Positions 1 to 12,308 of a stretch of 64,000 nucleotides of DNA are shown here, piece by piece. Source of the DNA: Toxonevra muliebris (Eukaryota > Arthropoda > Insecta > Diptera > Pallopteridae). The notes below the pieces were generated by a model. The model did not search any database, was not told the origin of the DNA, and was given only the letters and a program-made list of their open reading frames with translations. Location of the stretch: NCBI GenBank assembly GCA_963691655.1, contig OY829326.1, positions 100,501,340 to 100,565,339 of the forward strand, read 5' to 3'. The translations under genes were made by a program, and so were the position numbers. Within the stretch, counting starts at the first letter, position 1, and each line of letters opens with the position of its first letter.

Positions 1-245
1 TTTTATTCTTGTTTGTCATTTTAAGTTGGATGCACATTGATTTTGGCTTATTGGAAAAAATAAATATTTTTATCTGAAATTTCACTTTTCTTCCATTAAT
101 CTCTTTATTTTTATTCAATAAATCGATTTCACTTTCCATTTATTTATTTTTATTTAATAAAATGTTAATAAAAAGTTTTTCACAACACGAATGCAAACAA
201 AGTAAGGTTCGTGTGGAAAAGGGGACTAAGCACAAGAATAAAGAC

Positions 246-530
246 TAGTGATGGGAACCATCGAGTGATTTCAACTATCGATAGTTAGTAACTGAATGAT
301 ATTGCGGTTGAATCAATGATTTTAACGATCGAATGATTTATTCAGTCGTATACATTTATTCGCACATTTCGCATACAGAAAGAAATCGTTGGCATATTTC
401 GCTTATAGCAAAAGATTGTTCATTTATTCGAAAAAATCATTCGAGTGATTTTTTCGCAACTATCGAATGAATGAAATTTTTTTAACTATCGAATAATTCA
501 AAAGTTTTTATTCGATAGTTCCCATCACTT
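246..530. mobile_element. 285-bp hAT-type MITE
   Basis: The ends are inverted copies of TAGTGATGGGAAC (right end GTTCCCATCACTT). The element is flanked by a perfect 8-bp direct repeat, ataaagac, at 238-245 and 531-538. An 8-bp target duplication with ends of this kind indicates the hAT superfamily. The interior has repeated ATCGA/TCGAATGA motifs and no coding capacity. Confidence 0.85.
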
Positions 531-2267
531 ATAAAGACATAAATGGGAAAATAAAATATAAAATTGCACTAATTGAGCCTCTGAATTTTTGAAAAGTTAC
601 AATTATAAAACCTGTAATGTAAATAATTTCGTTGTTGCGTTTATCAAAAGTTGCGAATATTGAACTTTCCCTGTAGGTATTATAAAAATTGATTTAATGG
701 CAAATAACTAATTTGTGGTTTCATAGGATTGGAATTGCTCTTTACTAGCACAAGGAGAATGTTTCGCCAAAAGAAGTTATTACCGAATTCCTGTGAGATG
801 CCTGGTCTATTTATTATTAACTATAGCGTTTTTTTTTTAACAAATAGAATAGCAACGATACAAATTTCGAAATTATGATGGAAAAATTCAAAATCTGGAA
901 TACTTATGTTACTATGATGATATGTGATCATTTCGGTAACGATGGATTTCAAAATCGAGGTCACTAGTTTTATACAAGAAAGTTGGAAGGAAAATATCAC
1001 AAATATTAAATATCTATGAGGTGGAGATTTTTTTGATACCCAGTTTTTTTTTTATAGAATATCGCTGTAAATATATTCAATTATTTACTTGGAAGACGAA
1101 TTTATCCCATTTATATGCTAGCAAGAGTACACACGACAAAAATTATGCTTTATTTTTAAGTTTTTAAGCTGATGTTAATAAAATATAGAAAGACCAATAA
1201 GAAAAAATAGAACCATTTAGGAGGTTATGAAAGGGGATTTTTTTTTCAGTTTATAAACTGAATGAGGGAATCCCATTTCTAAAAGAACAATCTTCACCAA
1301 TTTACATATTTCACATATTTTTAATTGATAAAGATTATGTAAATAAAATATATGCATACATTTTTCAACATCAAAATGGCAAAAAAATTACTCAAATAAT
1401 ATATAACAAGGTGCACAAATTCAGACTTTTAGCGATTATTATTTAAAAACAATTTGTCTAAAAGTTCTCTCATGTTAACAAAATTTTATGCTCTTTACTT
1501 ATTTGAAATGTTTTTTCGTTTTTTCATTTTTCAAACTATTTGCAGCCGCACCCATGTTTTCTTAAATTAAACTCTCGAATAATTTAAATTTTTAAACAGT
1601 AAATAATAAAGAAGCATTTGTTAACAATAGCAGCAGCAGCAATAGCGTCAACAACGATGACGACGATTACGACAACGATAACCACCAACCAACCAATCCA
1701 CAAAAGTAACAATCAACTATGATTGTATGAGTGCAGCTATGTGCATGTTTGTATGTATTAATGTGTGTGTGTGTGATTCCTACATTATTATCACATGTGC
1801 TACTTTTGCTATTACTTACAGTTAGTTTGTTAATCTAAATACCAACAAAACAACAACAAATACAACAGCCACAACTACAGCCAGTATATATAAGCTACTG
1901 CTACATTTGAAATTTCAGTTTTTCACATTTTTTGTTTGCTTTGTACTTATAAATATTGTTGTTGTATTAACTTTTGTCTAGTAATTGCTTGCAAAAATTT
2001 AAATTTTTTTTCCTGCTTGTCGTCGTTTATTTGTTTTTATTGTTCGAAGTTGACGTACATATTTTAATTGTCGTCATATTCACAAATATTTATAAGTTTT
2101 GTTTAATTTGAAATTATCACCATAATCACATGATTAAAAGAAAGGTTTAAAATAATTTCAAATTTTTTCTTAAATTTGAACATGGTTTATGGAGACTGAC
2201 GAACCTTAGCAGGCACGATTATGCAAAATACTTGTTGGTTTCAATAACTTTTACTATCTTGTGCCTC
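531..2267. other. AT-rich intergenic DNA with microsatellites
   Basis: No gene seen. It contains a degenerate CAG/AAC/GAC triplet tract (about 1629-1690), a GT run near 1761-1773 and CAACA-rich sequence near 1845-1880. Homopolymer runs are common. Confidence 0.5.
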
Positions 2268-2555
2268 CGTCAAGTTTTAGCCTCTCGACTTTCAAAAAGC
2301 GAACATTTTTAATCGGAATCGTTTGTTATTCGTTGGTTAGGGTTTGTTAGTATATTTTCATCGTTTGTTAGAAGCTATTAAAAAAAAGTTATTAACAATT
2401 TAAATTTTTTAGCGTGAGCGTTAGCTTGTTAATAACTTTTTATATAGCTTCTAACAAACGATGGAAATAGTCTTAAAAAATCCCTAACAAACGAATAACA
2501 ATTGATTCCGATAAGAAATTTGTCACTTTTTGAAAGTCGAGGAGCCAACTTGACG
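2268..2555. repeat. Long imperfect hairpin (MITE-like)
   Basis: Two arms of about 130 bp (2268-2400 and 2428-2555) are inverted copies of each other, both carrying CTTTTTGAAAGTCGAGGAG-like and AACAAACGAATAACAA-like blocks. They are separated by a short AT-rich loop. No coding capacity. The target duplication is not obvious, so the class is unknown. Confidence 0.75.
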
Positions 2556-3245
2556 AAAGTCTGTCTCGTTTCTACTTCCTTAGTTCTTGTTTTGAAGGGA
2601 AAATGTTCCACCTCAGATCATGTAATAACCAAAGACGGTAACACTGGTCGACTTGCTTGTCAAAGACGTCATTTTTGTGTTCAAACATTTTTGGTCTGTG
2701 TACCGGTATGTCTGTCTATACCCAAAAATTTGTTTTCATCAATAAATTTCATCTTAAATTGGATTTAAAGATCATGTTTTGTTTCAATTCAGACCTCCTC
2801 TTCTAATGCATATTTTTTCAGCATTCATAAATTTCCTAGTTTAAAAAATTATAAAAGTTTATTTAAGCATTCTGCAAAAGTTTGAATTTTGTATTCAAAA
2901 TAGTTAAAGTGGTAAATTTGAAGAAGAGCACAGCTTCAACCAGTTGAGTTCAAAAAGTTGAGGAATTAGATAATTTGTCCGACGTGCATTCGGCTTGCAT
3001 TTATGGATCAAAACACGCTTTGTAACCCATAATGATTAATGTCAATGCTGCACATTACCTGATGATATTTCTTTTGGTTATTAGTAGACGTGCTGAATGC
3101 ATCCACAACCTGATAGCGGCTTGAAGTGGATAATGGCCAGCTCTTTGCAGTGTATTATTTTCCTGCGGGTTGGTAAACAGAACTGCCACTTATGGCAGAT
3201 TCATTGTACGTGAAGACGTTGTCGACTGGATTTTTTTTTATTTTT

Positions 3246-3393
3246 TTTTGTGTCTGATCGACACACGGGACACACTATTAATGCAAAGCACTGTGTTGAT
3301 TATGAAAAAAAGATAGATAAGAAACCATAACCCAGCCGAAAATCGAACCTGGGACCCCAGAGGCGATGCCACTAGACCACTGAGACGGACTTA
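3246..3393 (-). mobile_element. tRNA-derived SINE, family C
   Basis: Read on the minus strand from 3393, the head contains a perfect box A (TGGTCTAGTGG) and a box B-like GGTTCGATTTT, followed by a tail with TATCTATCTTTTTTTCATAA and AGTGCTTTGCATTAA. A second, interrupted copy lies at 3878-4315 and a tail fragment near 21810. Confidence 0.7.
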
Positions 3394-3877
3394 GACTTTA
3401 CTGTAAGAATATCCAAATTTAAAGTTTCGAGATATCTGGACATTCCATTTAGTCGGTAGATATTTTTGCATACCTTGAAAGTAAAATTTCTGTTGGTCTG
3501 TAAACTAATATGTAATTGGCTTGTTAAATAACGTATGGCGTAACAAAAACTTGGGCAACAACCTGAGAATTCGGCAATTTAAGTTAAATGTTTTATCTCT
3601 TAACCGACCTAAAATCGCTGTAAATTTTAAAATCTTTTTTTTTTTTTTTCTTTTTTGCAAATTTGTGGTGTTCAGCGAAACAAGTTATTTTTCTATTTTT
3701 TTTTTTTTTTTTTTTAATTGCCACAAGGGATAAACTTATTAACCCGAATTCTCCTAGCGTGTCCATATGAACACATGCTCTATCTAAGAAACTAGTTTAT
3801 AGATCACAGCCAAAAGTTGAATTTACGTTATTTTGGACCTTTTTAAAAAGTTTTATTCTGGGAGAATTCATTTAATG

Positions 3878-4315
3878 CAAAGCATTGCGTTGACTATGAA
3901 AGAAAGGAAGAAAGATAGATAAAAAACCATACACTAAGACGACCTGATAGTCTAGTGGGTAATGCAATAGACTTTCATCCGGGAGGTTCGATTTCCGTCT
4001 TCGTCTGGTGATTAATTTTCATAACTTTCTTATATTCACTATTAATATGAAGTGTATGAGAATTATAAGATAGTGTACAAGTGCACACCTTGGTTGGTAA
4101 TGGCAAAATCCCAAGCCAATAAAAAATTGTCACGCCACCGTTCGGAATCGGCGTTAAACTATAGGTCCAACTATGTGGTATCACAATGGGCCGGTAAAGC
4201 CTAAATGTGTCTCTCGACAGCCACTCCAACCTAACCATACTCTAGCCGGAAATCAAACCCGGGACTCCAAAGACAGGAGGCGAACACCAACGTGCTCAGT
4301 GAGAAAGAAAATTGA
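3878..4315 (-). mobile_element. Family C SINE split by a Glu-SINE insertion
   Basis: The tail part (3878-3935) and the head part (about 4233-4315) match the copy at 3246-3393. The middle is replaced by the plus-strand SINE at 3938-4232. The junctions repeat AACCATAC(A)CT, as expected for target-primed insertion. The head at 4245-4260 keeps a minus-strand box B (GGTTTGATTTCC). Confidence 0.75.
3938..4232 (+). mobile_element. tRNA-Glu-derived SINE
   Basis: The 5' head resembles tRNA-Glu: box A TAGTCTAGTGG at 3948-3958, an anticodon-region GACTTTCATCC, and box B GGTTCGATTTC at 3985-3995. The body is shared with copies at 12309, 16318 and 34769 (GGTGTGCACTTGTACA-like, GCGGTGTGACAA-like, CGGCCCATTGTGAT-like) and ends in GAGTGGCTGTCGAGAG-like sequence. 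These Pol III promoter boxes belong to the SINE and do not mark a functional tRNA gene. Confidence 0.85.
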
Positions 4316-4586
4316 TTGATCCAAAATACGTTGATATTTGTGAAAACACTTTACCATTTTCTACAAACAAATTCCTATCGTTTATATGATAACATTTAAG
4401 ATAAAAGTTCCAAAAAGTTTTTTTTGTAGAACAAATTAAGTATAATATTTTGACTTAAAACTTTGTACGGCTCTGAGACTATTAGAACTCAAAATGCCAT
4501 TTTGTTTTAAAAGCAGCATTTACATTTTTATTGACGACACATAGGTGGTCGTGAAAGGGTTATTAGTCCTGCTGTAATTAGAACAA

Positions 4587-4870
4587 AGCTCAAGCAATAA
4601 TCAAGCGGCTGCTGGTCTTTGTGAACCGATGTTTACGAATTGTGCTCGGGTTTATGGCCTAATACTATACTTATTGAGAACTTGGTCTGCAGAACAATTA
4701 TGGGCATCCAGTACAAACGATTAAAGTTGAAGCGATTAGAACAGACTTACCGTAAAGACGACGGTAACATCTCGAGTCAAGTTACGTGACAGACCGTTCG
4801 AAACCTAGAGAAGGATGGTAGAGCGTGAACTTTGCAAAAGCTCGAAGGCATTATATGCACTTTTATAAGT
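4587..4870 (+). pseudogene. Decayed LINE reverse transcriptase C-terminus
   Basis: The plus-strand translation includes FVNRCLRIVLGF, which resembles the VNRCLRRIL(R/H)I motif downstream of the catalytic core in RTE/CR1-like LINE polymerases, followed by degraded ELGLQNN and RSKPREGW segments in matching order. Stops and frameshifts interrupt it. Superfamily level only. Confidence 0.45.
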
Positions 4871-7480
4871 AAGGCGATGGCGCCGTTTGCGACATTAAAA
4901 AAAAATGGAGAAAAAGAAGAACAAACAATTTTAAAACTCAACTTCCATAAATGAGACAATTTTCTTGTGATGATTTTCTTATGATCGGTGATGGAATACT
5001 GAATAAACATTATCAACAACATTTCGACACAGTCGTGTCATGTCAATTTATAGATCAATGGATTCAAAAATATTAAAATATATAAAGTTTAAATTAAGAA
5101 TAGAAATATACCTACTTATTCTTAAAATAATAAATAATAAATTTATTTGAGTTAACAATTGCACTTAAAGTAAGGTAAATAAACGATAACACATAGCAAA
5201 TAATTTTTTATCAATGAATTTTTACGCATTTCAAAAAAAAATAAAAATAGCGAAGGTAAAAAAAAAAACAAATAACAATGAAAGAAATTGTCAAGACAAA
5301 CTAAATAAATAAAATTTGTGTGTGCAGGTATGTGATGAAAACGAAAACTTTTGAATGAGTTAGTTGTAAATGAGACGGAAGGATGGGCACAGAAGCAAAA
5401 CAAGAAAAGAAAATTTAATTTAATGCCAGCAGATGAAGAAAGTAGGTGGTGCTCGTATATAACACCCGCAACAATGTACGAAACATGACCGCGGGCGGGC
5501 ATGAAACCATCACACGAATCAAGATAATGCGATAGATGGATAGAAAAGTGAAATTACCACAAAAAATACATCAAAACAAACAACAATGACGAAATCATAA
5601 GCAAACAGCAGCAACAACAAAAGCTAAAGAAGAGCTGCTGATGATTTTTGTTGTTAAATTATAAATAAATATAAAAACATGAGTGTTACCAAGCAAAAAA
5701 TAAAAAAAATTAATAAATAAATAATATATATATAAAAATAAAAGTTCAGCGGACACTAAAAAAAAAATAAAACCTGAGCGTAAATGGCATATGAAATTTA
5801 AATTTTTTCGTCCGTCCGATTAGTCCAGTTCATCCGTATGTTCAGTTAACGCAACAAATAAGAAATTGTGATGATAAAGAGGGGTGACATGGGCAGAAAG
5901 GCTAATGTTTATTATTATTGTTATTGCGTATAGACGGACGGACGGAATTGACGAATGCGACAAGTATATCGCAGTAATGTTCGACTCATATTTACTCATT
6001 TGTACTTATAATATAATGAGTCACACGATCCATGTACTTATTTAAAACTAAACTAAATATAATAAGATTTGCGATAAGTTTTGTACAAAGTAATAAAGAT
6101 TTTCGCAATGTAATGAGATTACATAAAATGAATTTTTAATGCATTTCGTTTACTTATGTATCGTTTACTATAGTCAAGGAAATTATTCCTTCATTGTATC
6201 GCAGTTGAAACCATGATCGCTTCATGTGCATGCATCTGAAAGGGGATCGTTGTACTGATTCATTCTTTATGCAAACATTTTTTAAAACATACACTGCATT
6301 AAGTACAAGCATATTAATTTCAATTTACTGAAATGAAAAAGACAATCTTCTAAGAATGATAAGACATTTGCAACAATTAATTGTTGAAAAACTTTTAGTA
6401 ACACATAACAAAGAAAATGATATTATTTCCGCATGATTCATTGCTGTCCATAAAAATAATCAACTTAGTAAAATTTTTCTATATTCTCGGAGTATTAAAA
6501 TCGTATGGTTTGGAAACTCCCGGAAATAGTTCTATGGAACATATTATTTTTGACATATTTAAAAATAAAAATTAATCAAAGGATAAAAAATGCATTGTGG
6601 ATGGAAAAGCCCAATGTTCCGAACTTTTTATTTTGTTAGAGAAATAAAATTATTAATATATTTTAATATGTAAAGGAGGAAAAAACCAAGTAAAACTAGC
6701 GTTTTCAATTAACGATCAAAGTCAGTGGCGCAAACCAAAAATAATTATAAAAGTCGATCAATCATTATTTTCCTACATTTATTTGATATGCAGAACCCCG
6801 TAGTAATTGCAGTGAAGCAAACAGTGTATAGTGCACCCTTGGTCAATTCAGTATAAGTGCATGGGTCTAAAACACACAATAAAATGTTGTACTTTAATTA
6901 ACCTCGAACATCGCTAAACGTGTTAAGATATTCTAATCACATCAGATGGATCGAATCAATGGTGAATTAAGTTGCCATTAAAGCCAGCCACACATGTATG
7001 AAATCTTTACAAAAACTAGGCAAGATCAATAGAAGAAGGACAGAGACAAAGAAATAACTTCACCCTAGCGCCACCATCGGGCTCATTCAGGCATGCAAAA
7101 TTATCTCATGACGAAACATAGATATGGTACATTCTGAATTGCAGTCAAATCGCACTCAAATTAAAAATGTTGTTAATAACTTGACTCAAACGCCATCTAC
7201 CAGGTTTAATATCAAAAAAAGAAAGCTCGAAATGAAGCCTTCGCTCGATAGCTCTTAAATGATAATGCGTAAAAATCGTGCGCACTTCATGCATCATTCA
7301 TTAAATTATTTCAACTTTCAAAAGATATTCACCGCATACAGTACGCCACCAAACCATTAGAAACACCACAATTTTCTTTTAATTTTGCTTGTAAACGCAA
7401 TGAGTTTTAACATTTTTAAAAAGATGTCAAGCTTTTTTTCAGGAACTGTTTTCTGGTGACAATTTGACGGTGTACTGTAT
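4871..7480. other. AT-rich intergenic DNA, no gene seen
   Basis: Long A-rich tracts (about 5220-5290, 5690-5780), a GACG tetranucleotide run near 5932-5945, and several short ORFs of low-complexity composition that do not resemble proteins. I see no further recognisable structure. Confidence 0.4.
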
Positions 7481-7489
7481 ACAAAGAGA

Positions 7490-7600
7490 TTATATTTAAT
7501 ATTTAGTGACCCCTCCTTTCGATTTTATAACATCGCGTATGCGTTTCGGAACATTTTCAACACATTTTTTTTATCATTTGCTTCAATGGATCGTTAATTT
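7490..7600 (-). pseudogene. Tc1-like transposase C-terminal fragment
   Basis: The minus-strand translation gives VENVPKRIRDVIKSKGGVTKY followed by a stop, the classical end of Tc1-type (DD34E) transposases (SMPRR...VI..KGG.TKY). The preceding DPLKQMIKK also fits. The upstream part is degraded beyond recognition, so this is a dead fragment. Inverted GTACACCGTCA-like and GGTGGCGTACTG-like motifs nearby (7325-7480) may be remnants of the termini. Confidence 0.6.
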
Positions 7601-9463
7601 GTATGATTTCTGCGCCTGCAGACAATTTATTTTAGATAGGGCTAGCAGGTTTTGCTATATTTCCCCACAATTTTCTGAAATAAAAACAAATCATCGCAAG
7701 AGCCGAACCAAATGGGTTAAGAAGACGCTGTTTGCTAATTGTATAAAAATTCCTGTTCAAAGTCGGAATTGATCTAGCTACCCTTTAAACAATAAAAACA
7801 TATATATTTTATTTAAATTAATGAAATATAACATTGGTTATATTTAAATTTGATCGAGTAGATTTGCAATGTTCTAGTGAATCAAACCTGACAGCCTGAT
7901 AAAGTGAATGCTAAGTGTACCTGCAGACTATATGATTCAAATGTGCAATAAATTATGCATCAAAGTTCAGCACACAAATTGTATTAATCATCACATTACT
8001 TCTTTGAAAACTCCAAAGATAAATATGTAATTAGTTAACATTAGCAGCTACGTAGAACTTTGGAATGTCTGTGTTGAAAGTATCATTATATTTCGCTTTT
8101 GCCACAGTTATTGGCGAATGTACTAGCATAAAATTTATAATTAGCTTAGTCAATAATAAATAAAATCAAATCGAATATATATAATGTAATAGGACGAAAA
8201 GCCTACAAAGTATTTTAGTAAGTTCATATAGCACAATATGTAAATAAAAACGATTTATAATTAATAAATGCCGGCAGCTGCAAAAAAAGTCACATGAATT
8301 CCATATAATTGTATTTAACGATTAATCAGCTCACTAATTTTGCGCTACGAATTTATTGATAAGATTGTTTCGCGTGCTACTGCTAGTTCTCTATTCTCTG
8401 CTACTCGTGTACTCAATAACGTTGCAATACAAATTACAATAAATTGATATGGGAATTAAGTTCTAATAAAACAAATGCCAGTTTTAAGTTCGATTATCGA
8501 TTTTCTATGTACCTAAATAGAAAGATTATAATTTCCAGTTGAAAGGGTAAACGTATAGTAAAATTTACAGAGTGGGAGTTATTAATGTGACAGATATTCA
8601 AGTGATTAAATATGATAATGGATCTCAAAAACCGAACCTAAAAAGATGATTCGAAATTATCTAATATTTATAAAATTTCTTCAACGGTAGAGTGATTTTT
8701 TGTTTTAAAGTAAAATTTAATTCGACAAACTTCTAAAAGGATCGATATGAAATAATGAAGGCAACTGAAACTATTATCCAGCTTCATGCAATTACTTGAA
8801 TTTAGATCCTTAAATTCTACTGCGATCAGTAATAAACTTGAGTTTTTATCAAATAATAAATACATGAGATATAAAGAATAACGACCTTCAGATGCTAAAA
8901 ATAAGTAAATACAAATATTAAGTATAAGCTTCAGAAGTAAGTTTCGCTTATGCAAAAACATACAGGAAAAGAGTGAACATAAGAAACAGCAGAGAAAACA
9001 CATATACAAGTACTATGTGTAACTGAATCGAACATAAATTGACGAACCAACAGACGGAAGATTTTAGCTATTAGAAGATGAAATAAAGCTAACCTAAGTA
9101 TACTATATAAAATTTTTAAATGAAATGAGTAAACAAGTCATTTAATGCAAAAAACAAATAAAAAAACTTGTTTGCTTGTAAAGCTACTGAGATAAGATTA
9201 TCATTTAAATTTGAATAACTAAGTAAATGAGAAAAATAGATATGGCTTTAATGTTTGAGAACAAAAAAACAAATTGTGAAACTTTTAAGTTCAAATTCTA
9301 ATATAATAATTATGAAATTAAACTGTTTCGTATTTTCTCACCGTTTCGTAAAATTAAAAATTTTCGTGAATCCATTCCGTTGTCGGTAAACGTACCACTC
9401 CTTATTACCTCCACTATACCCCTCACCCTCGCTGTCAACACCCCACCGCGACAACAATGATCA
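7601..9463. other. AT-rich DNA downstream of rush
   Basis: No gene seen. Part of it is expected to be the rush 3' UTR, but I did not find a clearly positioned cleavage signal. Short ORFs here (for example 8668-9009) lack family motifs. Confidence 0.4.
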
Positions 9464-10384
9464 TCAATTGCTGGGCGAATGACTGGAATTGTGTGTCGCC
9501 GATGTCACCGATAACGTGGAATCATCAGTCGATAATGTATTGTCACCATAGAAACGTGGCTCATCGTGTGTCTCATGTGTAACTTCATCATCGGAATCAT
9601 CATCACCGGAGCTATCGGCAGCAGCAGTTGTAGCAGCAATCATTTTTCCAGCTCCTGCACCGCCACCAGCAGTATTTGTTGTTGCTGTTGTATTGGAGGA
9701 CGAACCACTGGCCATTGCTATTTTCGACGATTCATTTTTCACAACTTTACCCAGACGCTCATAGCATGCTGTACACACGCGCACTGGCTTCGAGCTTTGT
9801 TGTGGAAGCAGAAATTTCTTAGATGAGCATGGTCCACACACCACAGCGCCACAATTACGACAATGATGACGACGTACAATCATTGTGAACTGCGTCTTTT
9901 TGCAGTGCATACAAACGGTAGCCTCTGCATCAGGCACCCAAACAGCAGCATGATTCTCGACCGGCTTCTTACCACTCTTTCGCAATAAATCTTCTACACA
10001 CTTGTTAATGTGTGCCATCCATTCTTGTTTCTCAGTAGTGGTGGCTGCATAAACTACAAACGATTTAGTAGTTGTACGTATTAACCAACCATTACGATAT
10101 TGACCATTATCCTCGAGCGATTCAAGTGAAACCTCTTCCAAAGGCATTATGTGTTGTTTATTGTATTTCTTCTTGCCAATCACAATATTTCCATATACGA
10201 GTATATCGTTGAATAGGAAGAATTGACGTGATTTGGGACGTTTGCGACACATTTTCGTGAGTACTCCTTCGCCCACGAGTACGCGTCCAGGAATCGCAAG
10301 TGAAACACCGGAACTGCCAAAGCAATTCTCAACCATTGATATTCGACGTGAATTGGCTTCCGAATTCACGAGACGATCAACCAT
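9464..10384 (-). CDS. rush: Rush: PH and FYVE domain endosomal protein (PLEKHF1/2 orthologue)
   Basis: Single uninterrupted reading frame of 306 residues on the minus strand. I start it at the ATG at 10384 (residues MVDRL), because PLEKHF family proteins begin with this motif. The frame is open for 19 more codons upstream, to an ATG at 10441, but those residues do not look like the family. A PH domain covers about residues 34-130, with the family hallmark RQFFLFNDILVYG near 53-65. A FYVE zinc finger covers about 149-211 and shows all three signature elements: WVPD (149-152), RRHHCRNCG (171-179) and RVC (202-204), with the paired zinc-binding cysteines. From family knowledge, FYVE binds PI3P on early endosomes; Drosophila Rush limits endosomal trafficking and interacts with Rab GDI. 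The tail after residue 212 is low-complexity (Ser/Thr/Ala/Gly) and then strongly acidic (SSGDDDSDDE), making this longer than vertebrate PLEKHF2 (about 249 aa). Its neighbour mei-38 lies upstream on the same strand, as in Drosophila. The assignment is very secure; the exact start slightly less so. Confidence 0.95.
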   Translation of the reverse strand: MVDRLVNSEANSRRISMVENCFGSSGVSLAIPGRVLVGEGVLTKMCRKRPKSRQFFLFNDILVYGNIVIGKKKYNKQHIMPLEEVSLESLEDNGQYRNGWLIRTTTKSFVVYAATTTEKQEWMAHINKCVEDLLRKSGKKPVENHAAVWVPDAEATVCMHCKKTQFTMIVRRHHCRNCGAVVCGPCSSKKFLLPQQSSKPVRVCTACYERLGKVVKNESSKIAMASGSSSNTTATTNTAGGGAGAGKMIAATTAAADSSGDDDSDDEVTHETHDEPRFYGDNTLSTDDSTLSVTSATHNSSHSPSN

Positions 10385-12308
10385 TTTGTTGCTGATGTCG
10401 TTCTTTATGTGGGAAATGTTTTTGATTTGTTCGCGCAACAATTAATGATGCGGCGTAGGTGGTGATGAAGGAAGCGTAGGCGTATGCCGCGCTGCAGCAA
10501 TTTATGATTGAAGTGAAATAAGTAGCGACTATAGCCGATTTTTTTATTCTCGATTCTGGTCCAAAGTCTTCTTCTTCACTTGGAAATTATTTTTAAATTT
10601 ATTCTTTTTTGAATACTTTTGAATTATTAAAACAAAAACTACGCCACTCGTCGTTCTGAGGTTAATGCAATTTTAATGTCGTTGCTGTAGTCTTCTTCTT
10701 AGTGTACTTAATAAATTTAATATTTTTTCAACAATTGTTTCTTTGAATTTTCTTCCTCTGTCGTGTCACACTCAAATCCATTTTAAAAATGCTCAAAAAA
10801 AAACTTGTCTCTTCTTATTCTTTCTCCCTTCTTTGTTTTCTTTTTCGTGTTCGCTGTTACGTGATTTTTCTTTTGAGCAATTATTTTTGAATTATTGCAA
10901 GTATGACGTTTTCAATTTTCAATGAACAAGAGCGAGACAGTGTTGCAAATTCATGGGAACTGATTAAATTTCATCAAATCTTAAAAAAAAAAAAACTAAA
11001 CTTTTTCGTTTTACTTTGCGGCTTTTATCCGTTGCAAAAAATATAAAGATTTGTAACATATATTTATATTTAGAAAAATATTTTTACACAAATCCTCATT
11101 GAATTTACTACACTGTTTTCTCCCCTGTAATAGTCAGCCATAAAAATAACAAGAGATACACTCAACAGTTATGAGTGACTGAGCACACCACACTGAGTGC
11201 ACTTGTACTCAAAGACAAAATTATTTCCTGAAATGGCTGACTTTATTCTCTTACTACATGACTCATTAAAATGCAAAACCAACCACGAACTTCACGATTT
11301 TCACAATTGTTTATAAACTAATAGTTTAAATACCATATAATAAATGTATTAAACAAATTAAATTACTTTAAAATATTTAATTAAATGAAAATTTTCAACA
11401 CAATCAAACTGAAAACCCGATTTGAACAAAAAAAAAAAAAGCGAATAGAAAGTTGAATGAAAACTACAGAAAAGCAACAGACCGAAAAATACTCAACTCA
11501 AAATGCAACACTTTTAAAGTTAGTACGAAATCAAAATATAAAAGGAAATGATGAGAATTAGATGTTTTATTAGTGTTGCCATAATGAAGAAACTTTTGAT
11601 TCAAAAACCATTTAACCCTTTCAGTTCATCTTTTAAATTGAGCTCGGCAGATAACTTCTGCATTAAATTTATGATTACCTAGGACTTTAACGACAAATAT
11701 AATATAGAAAAGTTTCACACTTCTGCATATCATTGTTTGTCCTTTATTAAAACCGAAAACTTGTGAAACTATAAAAAAAAAAACAGGCTAACACTTTTCC
11801 CTGGGTTTTTATATTCTCGCATACTTGGCAAACATACTTCAAAAGTAACATTTCCACTCAGAAATAAATTTTTGATTTTGTTTTATCAAAATAATTCAAC
11901 CAGACTTGATGATTAATTTCGTTACATAGATTTTTGATTTGACTTCAAAGACAAAATTAAAAAAAAACGCAACAAATGTTCAGCAATCAAAAATCATGAA
12001 GTATACCTAACAGAACCTAATATATAGAATGTTATAAGTAAAATTTGTATAGTATCTGTTTTATGCCAGATTAAAGTGAGTACCGTATGGTATCAAATTA
12101 AGGAAAAGGGTAAGGGACATTTTTAACACTTAAAAAACTACAAAAAAATGGGATAATTCTGACTGTGTTTGGTACCAACATAATTGAATAATAACCAAAC
12201 TCTTTAAGTCAATGTATATGAACGTGATATTGCCTCATTTGTATTTAAAGTAGTGCTCACCCGGTTTTACACTAATGAGGCACAAAAATCATTAAGGAAT
12301 GGGATAAT
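10385..12308. other. Upstream flank of rush, no further gene seen
   Basis: Contains the presumed rush 5' UTR and promoter (unplaced). A weak inverted pair, AGTCAGCCAT at about 11134 and ATGGCTGACT at 11233-11242, may be a small MITE. The rest is AT-rich with A-runs. Confidence 0.4.

Noticed and set aside
3948..3996. tRNA-Glu gene
   Set aside because: Box A and B are present but the cloverleaf is not maintained, and the sequence continues into a dispersed SINE body found in other copies.
5152..5502. 116-codon minus-strand ORF
   Set aside because: Phe/Leu-rich product of an A-rich tract on the other strand; no motif and no codon signal.
9566..9826. Plus-strand ORF opposite rush
   Set aside because: Cys/Ser-rich shadow of the rush coding strand; no independent support.
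11131..11243. Short MITE bounded by AGTCAGCCAT and ATGGCTGACT
   Set aside because: Only about 12 bp of inverted match and no target duplication; could be chance.
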